A DNA stretch of 64,000 bases from Diplocloster modestus (GTDB taxonomy: Bacteria > Bacillota > Clostridia > Lachnospirales > Lachnospiraceae). The stretch is from positions 245,782 to 309,781 of the forward strand of contig NZ_JAHQCX010000002.1 of the NCBI RefSeq assembly GCF_019042245.1. The letters are read 5' to 3'. The stretch's first letter is position 1. Each line of letters starts with the position of its first letter. A program made the position numbers and the translations under genes. Below, in pieces: positions 16,995-24,299 of this stretch. Under the pieces are notes generated by a model, which was given only the letters and a program-made list of their open reading frames with translations, was not told the origin of the DNA and did not search any database.

Positions 16995-18731
16995 ATGTAT
17001 ACAGATATCAAGAGTGTTCAACTCCTTGTAGCCTTATTGAAAGAATACCATATACAAAATATCGTGTTATCCCCCGGCGGAAGCGATATCCCAATTATAC
17101 ATTCCATTGAAGAAGATCCCTATTTTCGGTGCTTTTCTGTAGTTGATGAACGCAGTGCCGCTTACTTTGCAATGGGAATTGCGCAGGAGACAAATAAGCC
17201 GGCAGCATGTGTGTGTACTTCCGGCACAGCGGCATGTAATTATTTACCCGGGATGACGGAAGCATATTATCAGGATGTACCGATTATTGCCATAACAGCT
17301 GATAAGAATCCATACTTTCAAGGACAGATCGAAACGCAGAAAATTGATCAGCAAAATATTTTTGAGGGAGTTTGTAAAAAATCTGTAAATCTGCCGGTTA
17401 TTCATGATGAATTGGAATACTGGTACTGTGAACGTTTGATTTGTGAAGCCTTATTAGAAGTCAATCACAATGGTACTGGCCCGGTACATATTAATATCCC
17501 CATCACAGGCAGCACTTCTAATTATTATATAGAACATTTACCTAATGTAAAACCAATCCGGCTGGTATCCTATGGGGAACCGGATGATACATGGCTATCC
17601 TATGCCAAAACTTTATCTGAAGCTCAAAGGATATTGGTAGTAATCGGACAAAACGTCACTTTTACAGATCATGATATACAACAAATAGAAAAATTTTTCG
17701 AAAAGTATAATTGCGCCATCGCTGTAGAACATCTATCAAATTTAAGATGTAAAGGTGTGGTGGACAGCTATGCGGTTACGGAAACAACAGGGGGAAAATG
17801 TGATATTTCTCTGCTGCCGGATCTGGTCATTACATTAGGCAATAACCTATCAGCATACAATCTAAAAACATTCTTGCGTAAAAACAGAAAAAATATAAAA
17901 CACTGGCAGATTGATGAGGCAGGGCGGGTTAGAGATGTTTATCAAAGTTTAACTACCATTTTTCAATGTTCTCCCGCTTATTTTTTTAAATTCTACAGTG
18001 ATCATGCTTCTGAATCTATTAAGAATAGTCTCGAATACTATACGAATTGGAAGAATGCCGTTAACGCTATTAAAAAGCCTTCGTTTCCGTTCTCCAACTT
18101 TTATATTGCACAACAGCTGGCTTCTATTGTACCTGCAGGTTCCATCATGCATTTAGCTATTTTAAACAGTACGCGTATTCTGCAGTTTTTTCCATTAAGT
18201 AAAGGAGTAAAAGTTTACAGCAATACCGGAGCCTTGGGGATAGACGGCTGTTTGTCTGCTTTTTGCGGACAAGCTGCCGCAACTGATCAATTGGCCTTTT
18301 GCGTTATCGGGGATTTGAGCTTTTTCTATGATATGAATGCAGCGGGGATACGGCACAATGGTAAAAATATACGTATCATATTATTAAATAATGGCGGTGG
18401 ATCTGAATTTCACTTTTTCATGGGCAAGAAGAATATTCCAACTATAAACGATTTTATATGTGCGGAACACCAAAAACAAGCAGCCGGCTGGATTGAATCA
18501 CTCGGTTATCAATACTATACTGCAAGGAATAAAGAGGAGCTGGATCATATACTCCCCAAATTTGCTGAGATTTCAGACACACCTATGTTTTTAGAAGTTT
18601 TTACCGATATGGAAAATGACGCAGCACTGACGAATTCTTTTTATGACATGAATAAACCAGAGCCATCCGTTGGGGATAAGGCTCTTGCCGTGGCTAAAGG
18701 AGTTGCAAAAAAGATAATTGGTAAATATTAG
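16995..18731 (+). CDS. MenD-like thiamine-diphosphate-dependent enzyme
   Basis: A 578-aa ThDP enzyme most like MenD (SEPHCHC synthase). The N-terminal domain has SPGGSDIP (26-33) and the cofactor-activating glutamate in VDERSAAYFA (Glu52). The C-terminal ThDP site is GDLSFFYDMN (439-448) with LLNN (463-466). In MenD the first loop reads PGSRSTP and a later loop SNRGASGIDG. Here these are PGGSDIP and SNTGALGIDG, so substrate-binding arginines appear lost. With no other men gene nearby, it probably performs a decarboxylation or carboligation for a polysaccharide building block. GGAGG lies 8 nt before the ATG. A paralogue sits at 36384. Confidence 0.82.
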   Translation: MYTDIKSVQLLVALLKEYHIQNIVLSPGGSDIPIIHSIEEDPYFRCFSVVDERSAAYFAMGIAQETNKPAACVCTSGTAACNYLPGMTEAYYQDVPIIAITADKNPYFQGQIETQKIDQQNIFEGVCKKSVNLPVIHDELEYWYCERLICEALLEVNHNGTGPVHINIPITGSTSNYYIEHLPNVKPIRLVSYGEPDDTWLSYAKTLSEAQRILVVIGQNVTFTDHDIQQIEKFFEKYNCAIAVEHLSNLRCKGVVDSYAVTETTGGKCDISLLPDLVITLGNNLSAYNLKTFLRKNRKNIKHWQIDEAGRVRDVYQSLTTIFQCSPAYFFKFYSDHASESIKNSLEYYTNWKNAVNAIKKPSFPFSNFYIAQQLASIVPAGSIMHLAILNSTRILQFFPLSKGVKVYSNTGALGIDGCLSAFCGQAAATDQLAFCVIGDLSFFYDMNAAGIRHNGKNIRIILLNNGGGSEFHFFMGKKNIPTINDFICAEHQKQAAGWIESLGYQYYTARNKEELDHILPKFAEISDTPMFLEVFTDMENDAALTNSFYDMNKPEPSVGDKALAVAKGVAKKIIGKY

Positions 18732-18740
18732 GGGGGGAAA

Positions 18741-19577
18741 ATGAAAATCAAAGATTTTTTGCGAAAAATCAAACATTTTTTTGTTATTGAACGGGTAAAA
18801 CCAATTTGTATTCCAGTCGTTCAATCTGAGATGCTTATTGGTAAAACAGCTCTGATCATAGGTGGAACTGGCGGGATCGGGTTTGGTATTGCTAAGAGTT
18901 TTGTTCGCAGTGGATGTAAAGTGATTCTCAGCGGTACAAATTCCGATAAATTAGACATGTACAGAAAAAAACTGCCGGCTGATCAAACAAAAACAATAAC
19001 ACTGGATGTTTTAGATACTTCGGATATACACACTAAGATTCGTTCTGCTGCGAAAACTTTCGGCGAGGATGGACAAATTGATATCTTGGTATACAGTGCG
19101 GGCGTGCATGGCGGGATGAGATTCGAAGCGATTACGGAAGACGAATATGATGCCGTATTAGGTATCAATTTAAAGGGGATGTTTTTTGTTTGTCAGGAAG
19201 TTGCTTCGTATATGAAAGAGAATGGGATCAATGGCCACATATTAAATGTCGGATCTGCATCCGCATTAAAACCTGCAGGGACTCCGTATGAGATATCTAA
19301 GTGGGGAGTTCGGGGATTTACTCTGGGTTTATCCCGGGAACTGATCAAATACGGAATTACTGTGAACTGTATCGCCCCAGGGCCAGTTGCCACGTCAATG
19401 CTCAATTATCAGGAAGAAAAAGGGATCGCTATGCCGTCAAATCCCAGCAAGAGAATGGCTGTCCCTGAAGAAATCGGTAATCTTGCAGTATTTATGGTTA
19501 GCGATGCCGGAAAATTAATTGTTGGAGATTCTTATTATATTTCAGGTGGTTCCGGCACGATCTTAATAGATACATAG
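18741..19577 (+). CDS. SDR-family oxidoreductase (FabG-like)
   Basis: A 278-aa classical short-chain dehydrogenase/reductase. It has an N-terminal basic and amphipathic extension (1-30), the dinucleotide loop GGTGGIG (41-47), the catalytic serine segment GSASALKPAG (171-180) and Tyr183-x3-Lys187 (YEISK). The C-terminus IVGDSYYISGGSG matches the family's xGxxxxVDGG end. Placed 9 bp after the MenD-like gene, it may reduce that enzyme's keto product. This is inference; the substrate is unknown. Confidence 0.86.
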   Translation: MKIKDFLRKIKHFFVIERVKPICIPVVQSEMLIGKTALIIGGTGGIGFGIAKSFVRSGCKVILSGTNSDKLDMYRKKLPADQTKTITLDVLDTSDIHTKIRSAAKTFGEDGQIDILVYSAGVHGGMRFEAITEDEYDAVLGINLKGMFFVCQEVASYMKENGINGHILNVGSASALKPAGTPYEISKWGVRGFTLGLSRELIKYGITVNCIAPGPVATSMLNYQEEKGIAMPSNPSKRMAVPEEIGNLAVFMVSDAGKLIVGDSYYISGGSGTILIDT

Positions 19578-19614
19578 GGTTAAATCACTTCATAATGTAA
19601 GTAAGGGAGATCAC

Positions 19615-20673
19615 ATGCAATTATCTGTAACAGACAATAAAGATCTTTTTTCTCGAGAGGATACAAGCTTTTTCAAGGGGATCGCAGTTCTCATGTTACT
19701 GTTTATTCATTTGTTTTCTGAAAAAAGGGGGGATCTTTTTTTCTCTTTTATTCAGTTAAACGGGAATCCGCTCATCTCTTATTTGACATTACCTGGACAA
19801 ATGGTAGTTTCCATTTTCCTGATTTTAAGTGGTTACGGATTGGCCCAAAGTAATCAAAAAAATGTAACAAATGGAATTATACAAAAATTAAAAAAGTCTT
19901 TTATCCGCATATTCAAGTTAATGAAGCTATATTGGTTTATTGGGATACTAAGTGGTATCGCTGTAACGTTTGGTGGATACATTTTGATTGGGGATATATA
20001 TGATAATGTCTTTGAGATGATTATTGACCTTCTGGGACTTGCGTATCTGTTCAATGAACCAACTTTAAATACTGCTTGGTGGTATATGACTATCATAATA
20101 ATAGCTTATCTGTTATTCCCAATAGGATACCGCCTCGTGAAAAGCCATCCCAAGCCAGTCTTTATTGGAACTAATATTGTGGTATTCATATTTTTGATTT
20201 TTTTCCGGCATGGCAGACAGGCTGGGGCTGCTGATTTTGTGATCTGGATCGTACCATTTATATGGGGTATTTATGCGTCTGAGTATCATATTTTTGAAAA
20301 AATAAGAAAAACAGCCATGCGAAAACGTATTAGACGTACCATTATTTTGTGTCTGCTCTTAATACCTCTGTTATTGCTTAAGCAAATACTTCATACTTAT
20401 GTATTTGATGTTTATTTAGCCGTTTTAGAAATTTATATGCTATTAACATTAAAAGATTCGTTAAAAATAAACTTTCTGGAAAAATTCCTAATTTATTTAG
20501 GTAATAATTCTTACAGCATTTATTTATTTCATTCCATTTATATTTTATTCTTTCCTCAATTTGTTTACTGGTTGAAATACCCAATGCTGATTTTCCTCTA
20601 TTTTTTAGGGGTATGTATTTTAACCGATAAAATTATTATGTTTCTATATTATAAAATGCGAAGAAGTATTTAA
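19615..20673 (+). CDS. Acyltransferase 3 family membrane protein
   Basis: A 352-aa polytopic membrane protein with FKGIAVLMLLFIHLFSE near the N-terminus (the family's His in a hydrophobic helix) and NNSYSIYLFHSIYILF near the C-terminus. It likely transfers an acyl group to the exported polysaccharide or its lipid-linked unit. It is the last gene of module A, and a strong terminator begins 4 bp after its stop codon. Confidence 0.83.
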   Translation: MQLSVTDNKDLFSREDTSFFKGIAVLMLLFIHLFSEKRGDLFFSFIQLNGNPLISYLTLPGQMVVSIFLILSGYGLAQSNQKNVTNGIIQKLKKSFIRIFKLMKLYWFIGILSGIAVTFGGYILIGDIYDNVFEMIIDLLGLAYLFNEPTLNTAWWYMTIIIIAYLLFPIGYRLVKSHPKPVFIGTNIVVFIFLIFFRHGRQAGAADFVIWIVPFIWGIYASEYHIFEKIRKTAMRKRIRRTIILCLLLIPLLLLKQILHTYVFDVYLAVLEIYMLLTLKDSLKINFLEKFLIYLGNNSYSIYLFHSIYILFFPQFVYWLKYPMLIFLYFLGVCILTDKIIMFLYYKMRRSI

Positions 20674-20676
20674 TGG

Positions 20677-20717
20677 AAACCATGTCTTTTCAGTTTCTAA
20701 GAGAAGACATGGTTTTT
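20677..20717 (+). terminator. Rho-independent terminator of module A
   Basis: A 12-bp stem pairs AAACCATGTCTT (20677-20688) with AAGACATGGTTT (20704-20715) around a 15-nt loop and runs into five Ts (20713-20717). It directly follows the last gene of module A and should end its transcript before the converging toxin-antitoxin genes. Confidence 0.9.
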
Positions 20718-20755
20718 CCATACTATCTATTCAAATAGTCTGTCTGGAATTTAAG

Positions 20756-21169
20756 TTATTTTTGAATGTTTTTAATAAATGCATCTACCGCACATTTAAT
20801 AGATTCCACTCCCGAAATCGCCTGAATGGCATCTTCTCTCGATACTATAATATAGTCCGCACCCGGATACCGTGCATCAAAATAATAATCCGTTAATATT
20901 CGCAACATATTTTCATCTAAAATAAAATGATCGTACTTACTATGGATGGCCTGGTATAACGTCATAAGTTTGTGCGACCGCAAGGTATGCGTATAATCCC
21001 TGTCCAACATATAATTCTGTATGATATGCTTTAAATATCGTTCCGCAATATTCTGGGCGGTCACCGCAACGGGATTATAGCTATGCAGATCGTTAAGAAT
21101 ATTCTTTACTCCCTCTAAATACAAGTAATCGTTCTGCGCCGCTTCATAATATGAATCCATGTTTTTCAT
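20756..21169 (-). CDS. HEPN-domain protein (MNT-HEPN toxin-antitoxin pair)
   Basis: A 137-aa all-alpha HEPN protein. It shows ALQ-type early helices, RSHKLMTLYQAI and DYYFDARYPG, blocks of the PF05168 HEPN family. A classic Rx4-6H ribonuclease motif is not evident, so RNase activity is uncertain. The gene overlaps the 3' end of the nucleotidyltransferase gene by 26 bp, the normal arrangement of two-gene HEPN-MNT modules. In such modules the HEPN protein is the toxin and the MNT protein inactivates it by AMP transfer. It lies between module-boundary copies 1 and 2. Confidence 0.82.
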   Translation of the reverse strand: MKNMDSYYEAAQNDYLYLEGVKNILNDLHSYNPVAVTAQNIAERYLKHIIQNYMLDRDYTHTLRSHKLMTLYQAIHSKYDHFILDENMLRILTDYYFDARYPGADYIIVSREDAIQAISGVESIKCAVDAFIKNIQK

Positions 21170-21551
21170 CCTTTCTGATGATTTTTCCGTATTTTCTAAT
21201 ATTATTCGTAAAAACAGATTGATCTGTTAGCAATACCTGTTCCGTATAAAATACAATATCTGTGGATACATTCAGGTCTTCTACCGCCTGATCTACTTTT
21301 TCACGGATAAGGGATCTAAACTGTCGGTCTATCAGTTTATTCTCCGTTACAATCAGCAGATCAATATCGCTGGACGTTTTTATTTTTCCGGTAACACAAC
21401 TGCCATACAGGATAACATAGCGTAATCCTGCTATATCCATGGAATAAATCATCCGCACTGCGGCGTGGAGCCCTCTTTTGTATCTGTCCGGCAGAGGCAG
21501 TTTATCGATAGTAACACTTTCATGTTTAGCTTCCCCTTCTTTGACTGCCAA
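21144..21551 (-). CDS. MNT-type minimal nucleotidyltransferase (antitoxin)
   Basis: A 135-aa minimal nucleotidyltransferase with an intact active site. The loop starting YGSCVTGK and ending SDID fits GSx10DxD exactly, and a third acidic site follows in STDIVFY. Partners of this kind (MntA) silence HEPN toxins by adding AMP to them. The start is a TTG at 21551 with AAAAGGAG 10 nt upstream. It is the first gene of the pair, and its 3' end overlaps the HEPN gene. A candidate promoter lies near 21728-21754. Confidence 0.84.
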   Translation of the reverse strand: MAVKEGEAKHESVTIDKLPLPDRYKRGLHAAVRMIYSMDIAGLRYVILYGSCVTGKIKTSSDIDLLIVTENKLIDRQFRSLIREKVDQAVEDLNVSTDIVFYTEQVLLTDQSVFTNNIRKYGKIIRKDEKHGFIL

Positions 21552-21831
21552 TTATAATCAGCTCCTTTTTATCGTTATCTTCTATGATATTATACCAAAT
21601 GCACCCTCTGTATACCATACCTTCTTATTTAGTTTATTAAGCGGATTTATGCGTAACATATCCTCGATCTCTTACATACTGAAGGATTTCTTCCTTCATT
21701 TCCCGTTCAAATGAAATACTCTTTGACATTATAACAATGAGTGAGAATCGTCAAGATACAAAACAAATCGTATCTTATGTTAAAACGTTCTGGAATTTCT
21801 TCAATATAATTACTTGTCTTTTTAAAAGTAA

Positions 21832-21866
21832 AATGCCCTCTCCAGGGGAATTAGCGAGAAGGCATT
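21832..21866 (-). terminator. Imperfect hairpin, terminator-like on the reverse strand
   Basis: AATGCC (21832-21837) pairs with GGCATT (21861-21866), and after one mismatch four further base pairs extend the stem. Read on the reverse strand it is followed by TTTTACTTTT, so it could end leftward transcription. No leftward gene feeds it in the present arrangement, which would make sense only in another orientation of the locus or as a relic. Confidence 0.35.
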
Positions 21867-21981
21867 ACGCAAAGATTGATAGATTAAGGTATCTATTATT
21901 ATTTGTATCATAGATTGACGGGTTTGTATATCCCCTAAATATCGAAAAGTTTCTAAAGGATACTGCTTAAATAATTATATG

Positions 21982-22001
21982 TAAATAGTAGCAATTATTT
22001 G
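21982..22001 (+). repeat. Module-boundary element, copy 2
   Basis: The sequence is TAAATAGT-AGCA-ATTATTTG followed by AAGGTC, with 18 of 20 bases identical to copy 1 and in the same orientation. The left arm carries two changes, so the inverted arms are less perfect here. It lies about 200 bp upstream of module B and points into it. Copies 1 and 2 are direct repeats 17.3 kb apart. Confidence 0.72.
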
Positions 22002-22198
22002 AAGGTCGATCAGAATTCACATAAGGGACTTTTATTCCATAATGACAATGGATGTTACATAGCATTGATAAGTGTTCGTATTATGAATAAGACTAAGAGC
22101 GAATTATTACTGCTGGAAAAAATTCAATACTATTTCTATACATAATACGTAATAACGGCTGAACACAAAACCTTTGGATTGAAAGGCGGGTAGCATGA

Positions 22199-23314
22199 AT
22201 GAAAGAGCGAAAAGTACGTGTTTTGCGTATTATAGGACAGTGCAAGACTGGTGGAACCGAGACGATTGCTTTAAATTATTATAAGCATTTAAATCATAAG
22301 AAAATTGCAATGGACTTTCTTTTTTATGGAAACAGTCTGCCTCGTTTTAATGAAGTGCTCAGTCAAAATGGAGATTCTGTAATTAATGTAATCAATTATT
22401 CAGATAATCTTATAGAAAGCATAAAACAAATACGCGATGTAGTACAGAATGGATGTTACGATATTGTTCATGCGCAGCTTAATACTTTAAATTTGTTTCC
22501 ATTGTTAGGTGCTTATTTAGGTGGAGCAAAAATTCGTATTGCAGCGAATCATTCCACAGCTAATTTAAAGTATGAACCCCAAAAAACAATTATTAAATAT
22601 ATATTGCGGTCAACAGCAGGAATTTTCGCCACACACTATGCAGCATGTTCAGAATATGCAGGTAGTTGGTGTTTTGGGAAGCAAAAGCTTCGAAAAGGAA
22701 AAATCAAAATAATTCACAATGCTATTGATCTGAAAGAATTTAATTATACTGACGAGACAAGAAACAAAGTCAGATCGGATATGAAATGGAAAGATCGCTT
22801 TGTAATTGGACATGGCGGCCGATTTACAGAACAAAAAAATCACAAGTTTATCATCAAAATTTTTTCGTATATACATAAGAAGTGTCCATATGCATTGTTG
22901 ATTTTTGCGGGAGAAGGACATTTAATGGATGAAATTAAGGAACTTGTACATAAGTTGGGGTTGGATGACAATATCCAATTTCTTGGCGTACGCTTTGATA
23001 TGAATGAGTTAATGCAGGGCATGGATGTATTTTTATTTCCATCTTTGTATGAAGGATTAGGAAATGTAATTACTGAAGCCCAGGCAGTTGGGTTAATTTC
23101 TGTTGTTTCCGATGTTGTTCCAAGCGAAGTAAAGATGACGGAATTAGTCAATTTCTTATCCTTAAATGATTCCGCTGATATATGGGCCGAGAAGATCTTG
23201 TCTTATAAAGATGGTTATATAAGAAGAAATACACATCCGGATCTAACGGCCGCTGGATATGAAATAAAGTCTGCGTCCAAAGATCTAGAAAACTATTATA
23301 TTTCGCTTGTATAA
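22199..23314 (+). CDS. GT4-family glycosyltransferase (EpsF-like)
   Basis: A 371-aa GT-B transferase opening with VLRIIGQCKTGGTETIALNYY, the typical EpsF-like start. It continues with DIVHAQLNTLNLFPLLGAYLGG, HNAIDLKEF and the C-terminal donor domain with GGRFTEQKNH, FAGEGHLMDEI and FPSLYEGLGNVITEAQA (E-x7-E-type). The ATG at 22199 has AAAGGCGGG 8 nt upstream. It is the first gene of module B and overlaps the next frame by one base. Donor sugar unknown. Confidence 0.87.
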   Translation: MKERKVRVLRIIGQCKTGGTETIALNYYKHLNHKKIAMDFLFYGNSLPRFNEVLSQNGDSVINVINYSDNLIESIKQIRDVVQNGCYDIVHAQLNTLNLFPLLGAYLGGAKIRIAANHSTANLKYEPQKTIIKYILRSTAGIFATHYAACSEYAGSWCFGKQKLRKGKIKIIHNAIDLKEFNYTDETRNKVRSDMKWKDRFVIGHGGRFTEQKNHKFIIKIFSYIHKKCPYALLIFAGEGHLMDEIKELVHKLGLDDNIQFLGVRFDMNELMQGMDVFLFPSLYEGLGNVITEAQAVGLISVVSDVVPSEVKMTELVNFLSLNDSADIWAEKILSYKDGYIRRNTHPDLTAAGYEIKSASKDLENYYISLV

Positions 23315-23325
23315 TGGAGGAATTT

Positions 23326-24231
23326 ATGAGTATATATACAGCTTTGAGAACCGTTTATTTAAAGCTTTACAAAAAAGGTATGTTAAATTTTTTGCCGGAC
23401 ACGGTGTTTGTTCCTTTTATTTACAGAATGTCAACAGGTAAGAAACTTAATCTTTCTAATCCCGTGACATTTAACGAAAAAGTGCAGTGGCTTAAATTGA
23501 ACGATCATAATCCCTTATACGTCCAATTAGTAGACAAATATGCTGTTCGTGAATATATTGCGAAAATAATAGGCAATCAGTTTCTTATTCCGTTAATTGG
23601 CAAGTGGAGCAGGGTTGAAGATATAGATTTTGAAAAGCTTCCGAATGAATTTGTATTAAAATGCAATCACGATTCCGGGGGAATTGTAATTTGTAAAGAT
23701 AAAAAGACACTGGATATTAAGTCTGCTAAAAAGAAGCTTGAGGATCATTTAAAGCGAAATCATTATTATATGAGCCGTGAATGGGCATATAAAAATGTAA
23801 TTCCCTGTATTATCTGTGAAAAATATATGGTTGATAATAAGACACAGGATCTGCGGGATTACAAGTTTTTTTGCTTTAACGGTGTTCCTAAATTTATTCA
23901 AGTTGATTTTAATCGCTTTGCCGGGCACAAAAGAAATCTGTATACACTGGATTGGAAATTAATTGACATCACCATCAAGTGCCCTAATGATTCTAACGCA
24001 AATATTGAAAAGCCAGCTAATCTGAATGAGATGATTGAAATAGCGAAAGAGCTTTCAAAAGGGTTACCGGAAGTTCGAATAGATCTGTATTCGGTTAATG
24101 GTAAAACGTACTTTGGAGAACTAACCCTCTATCATGGGGGAGGAATTGAGAAATTTAGTTCGGATGAGTTCGCTCAAGAAATGGGGTCATGGATTGATTT
24201 GAGTTTAGCATATAAAGGAGATATAAGATAA
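23326..24231 (+). CDS. TupA-like ATP-grasp ligase
   Basis: A protein of about 301 aa of the TupA-like ATP-grasp family. Seen are NPVTFNEKVQWLKLNDHNPLYVQLVDKYAVREYI, EFVLKCNHDSGGIVICKDK, ICEKYMVD (ATP-grasp hinge) and VRIDLYSVNGKTYFGELTLYHGGG (metal/ATP site). TupA is linked to teichuronopeptide synthesis, and ATP-grasp enzymes join acids to amines. It may therefore attach an amino acid or similar group to the polysaccharide; substrate unknown. The ATG at 23326 follows GGAGGAATTT; an ATG at 23314 lacks a ribosome site of its own. Confidence 0.85.
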   Translation: MSIYTALRTVYLKLYKKGMLNFLPDTVFVPFIYRMSTGKKLNLSNPVTFNEKVQWLKLNDHNPLYVQLVDKYAVREYIAKIIGNQFLIPLIGKWSRVEDIDFEKLPNEFVLKCNHDSGGIVICKDKKTLDIKSAKKKLEDHLKRNHYYMSREWAYKNVIPCIICEKYMVDNKTQDLRDYKFFCFNGVPKFIQVDFNRFAGHKRNLYTLDWKLIDITIKCPNDSNANIEKPANLNEMIEIAKELSKGLPEVRIDLYSVNGKTYFGELTLYHGGGIEKFSSDEFAQEMGSWIDLSLAYKGDIR

Positions 24232-24251
24232 ATAAGATTGAACAGAATGCT

Positions 24252-24281
24252 GTTCATCCGTATCTATAGATACGGATGAAC
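24252..24281. repeat. 30-bp perfect palindrome between module B genes
   Basis: GTTCATCCGTATCTA (24252-24266) is followed at once by its exact inverse complement (24267-24281). As RNA it would form a hairpin with a stem of up to 13 bp and a four-base loop, ending 4-6 nt before the ribosome site of the next gene. There is no T-run, so it is not a standard terminator. It may act in mRNA processing or stability, or as a protein site. Confidence 0.8.
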
Positions 24282-24299
24282 GTACCCATGGAGGAAAAA

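Larger units (their letters stand above)
21552..22198. other. 647-bp intergenic region between modules A and B
   Basis: From left to right it holds a candidate leftward promoter for the MNT-HEPN pair (TTGACG at 21754-21749, a short 15-bp spacer, TATAAT at 21733-21728), an imperfect hairpin (21832-21866), boundary element copy 2 (21982-22001) and the ribosome site of the first module B gene (AAAGGCGGG, ending 22190). A 20-codon frame at 22084-22146 has no ribosome site and is not called. I found no convincing promoter facing module B. Confidence 0.5.

Noticed and set aside
16995-18731. True menaquinone MenD
   Set aside because: Substrate-loop arginines are replaced and no other men genes are nearby; two divergent copies lie in capsule modules.
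22084-22146. 20-codon open frame upstream of module B
   Set aside because: No ribosome site and no sign of conservation; probably chance in AT-rich sequence.
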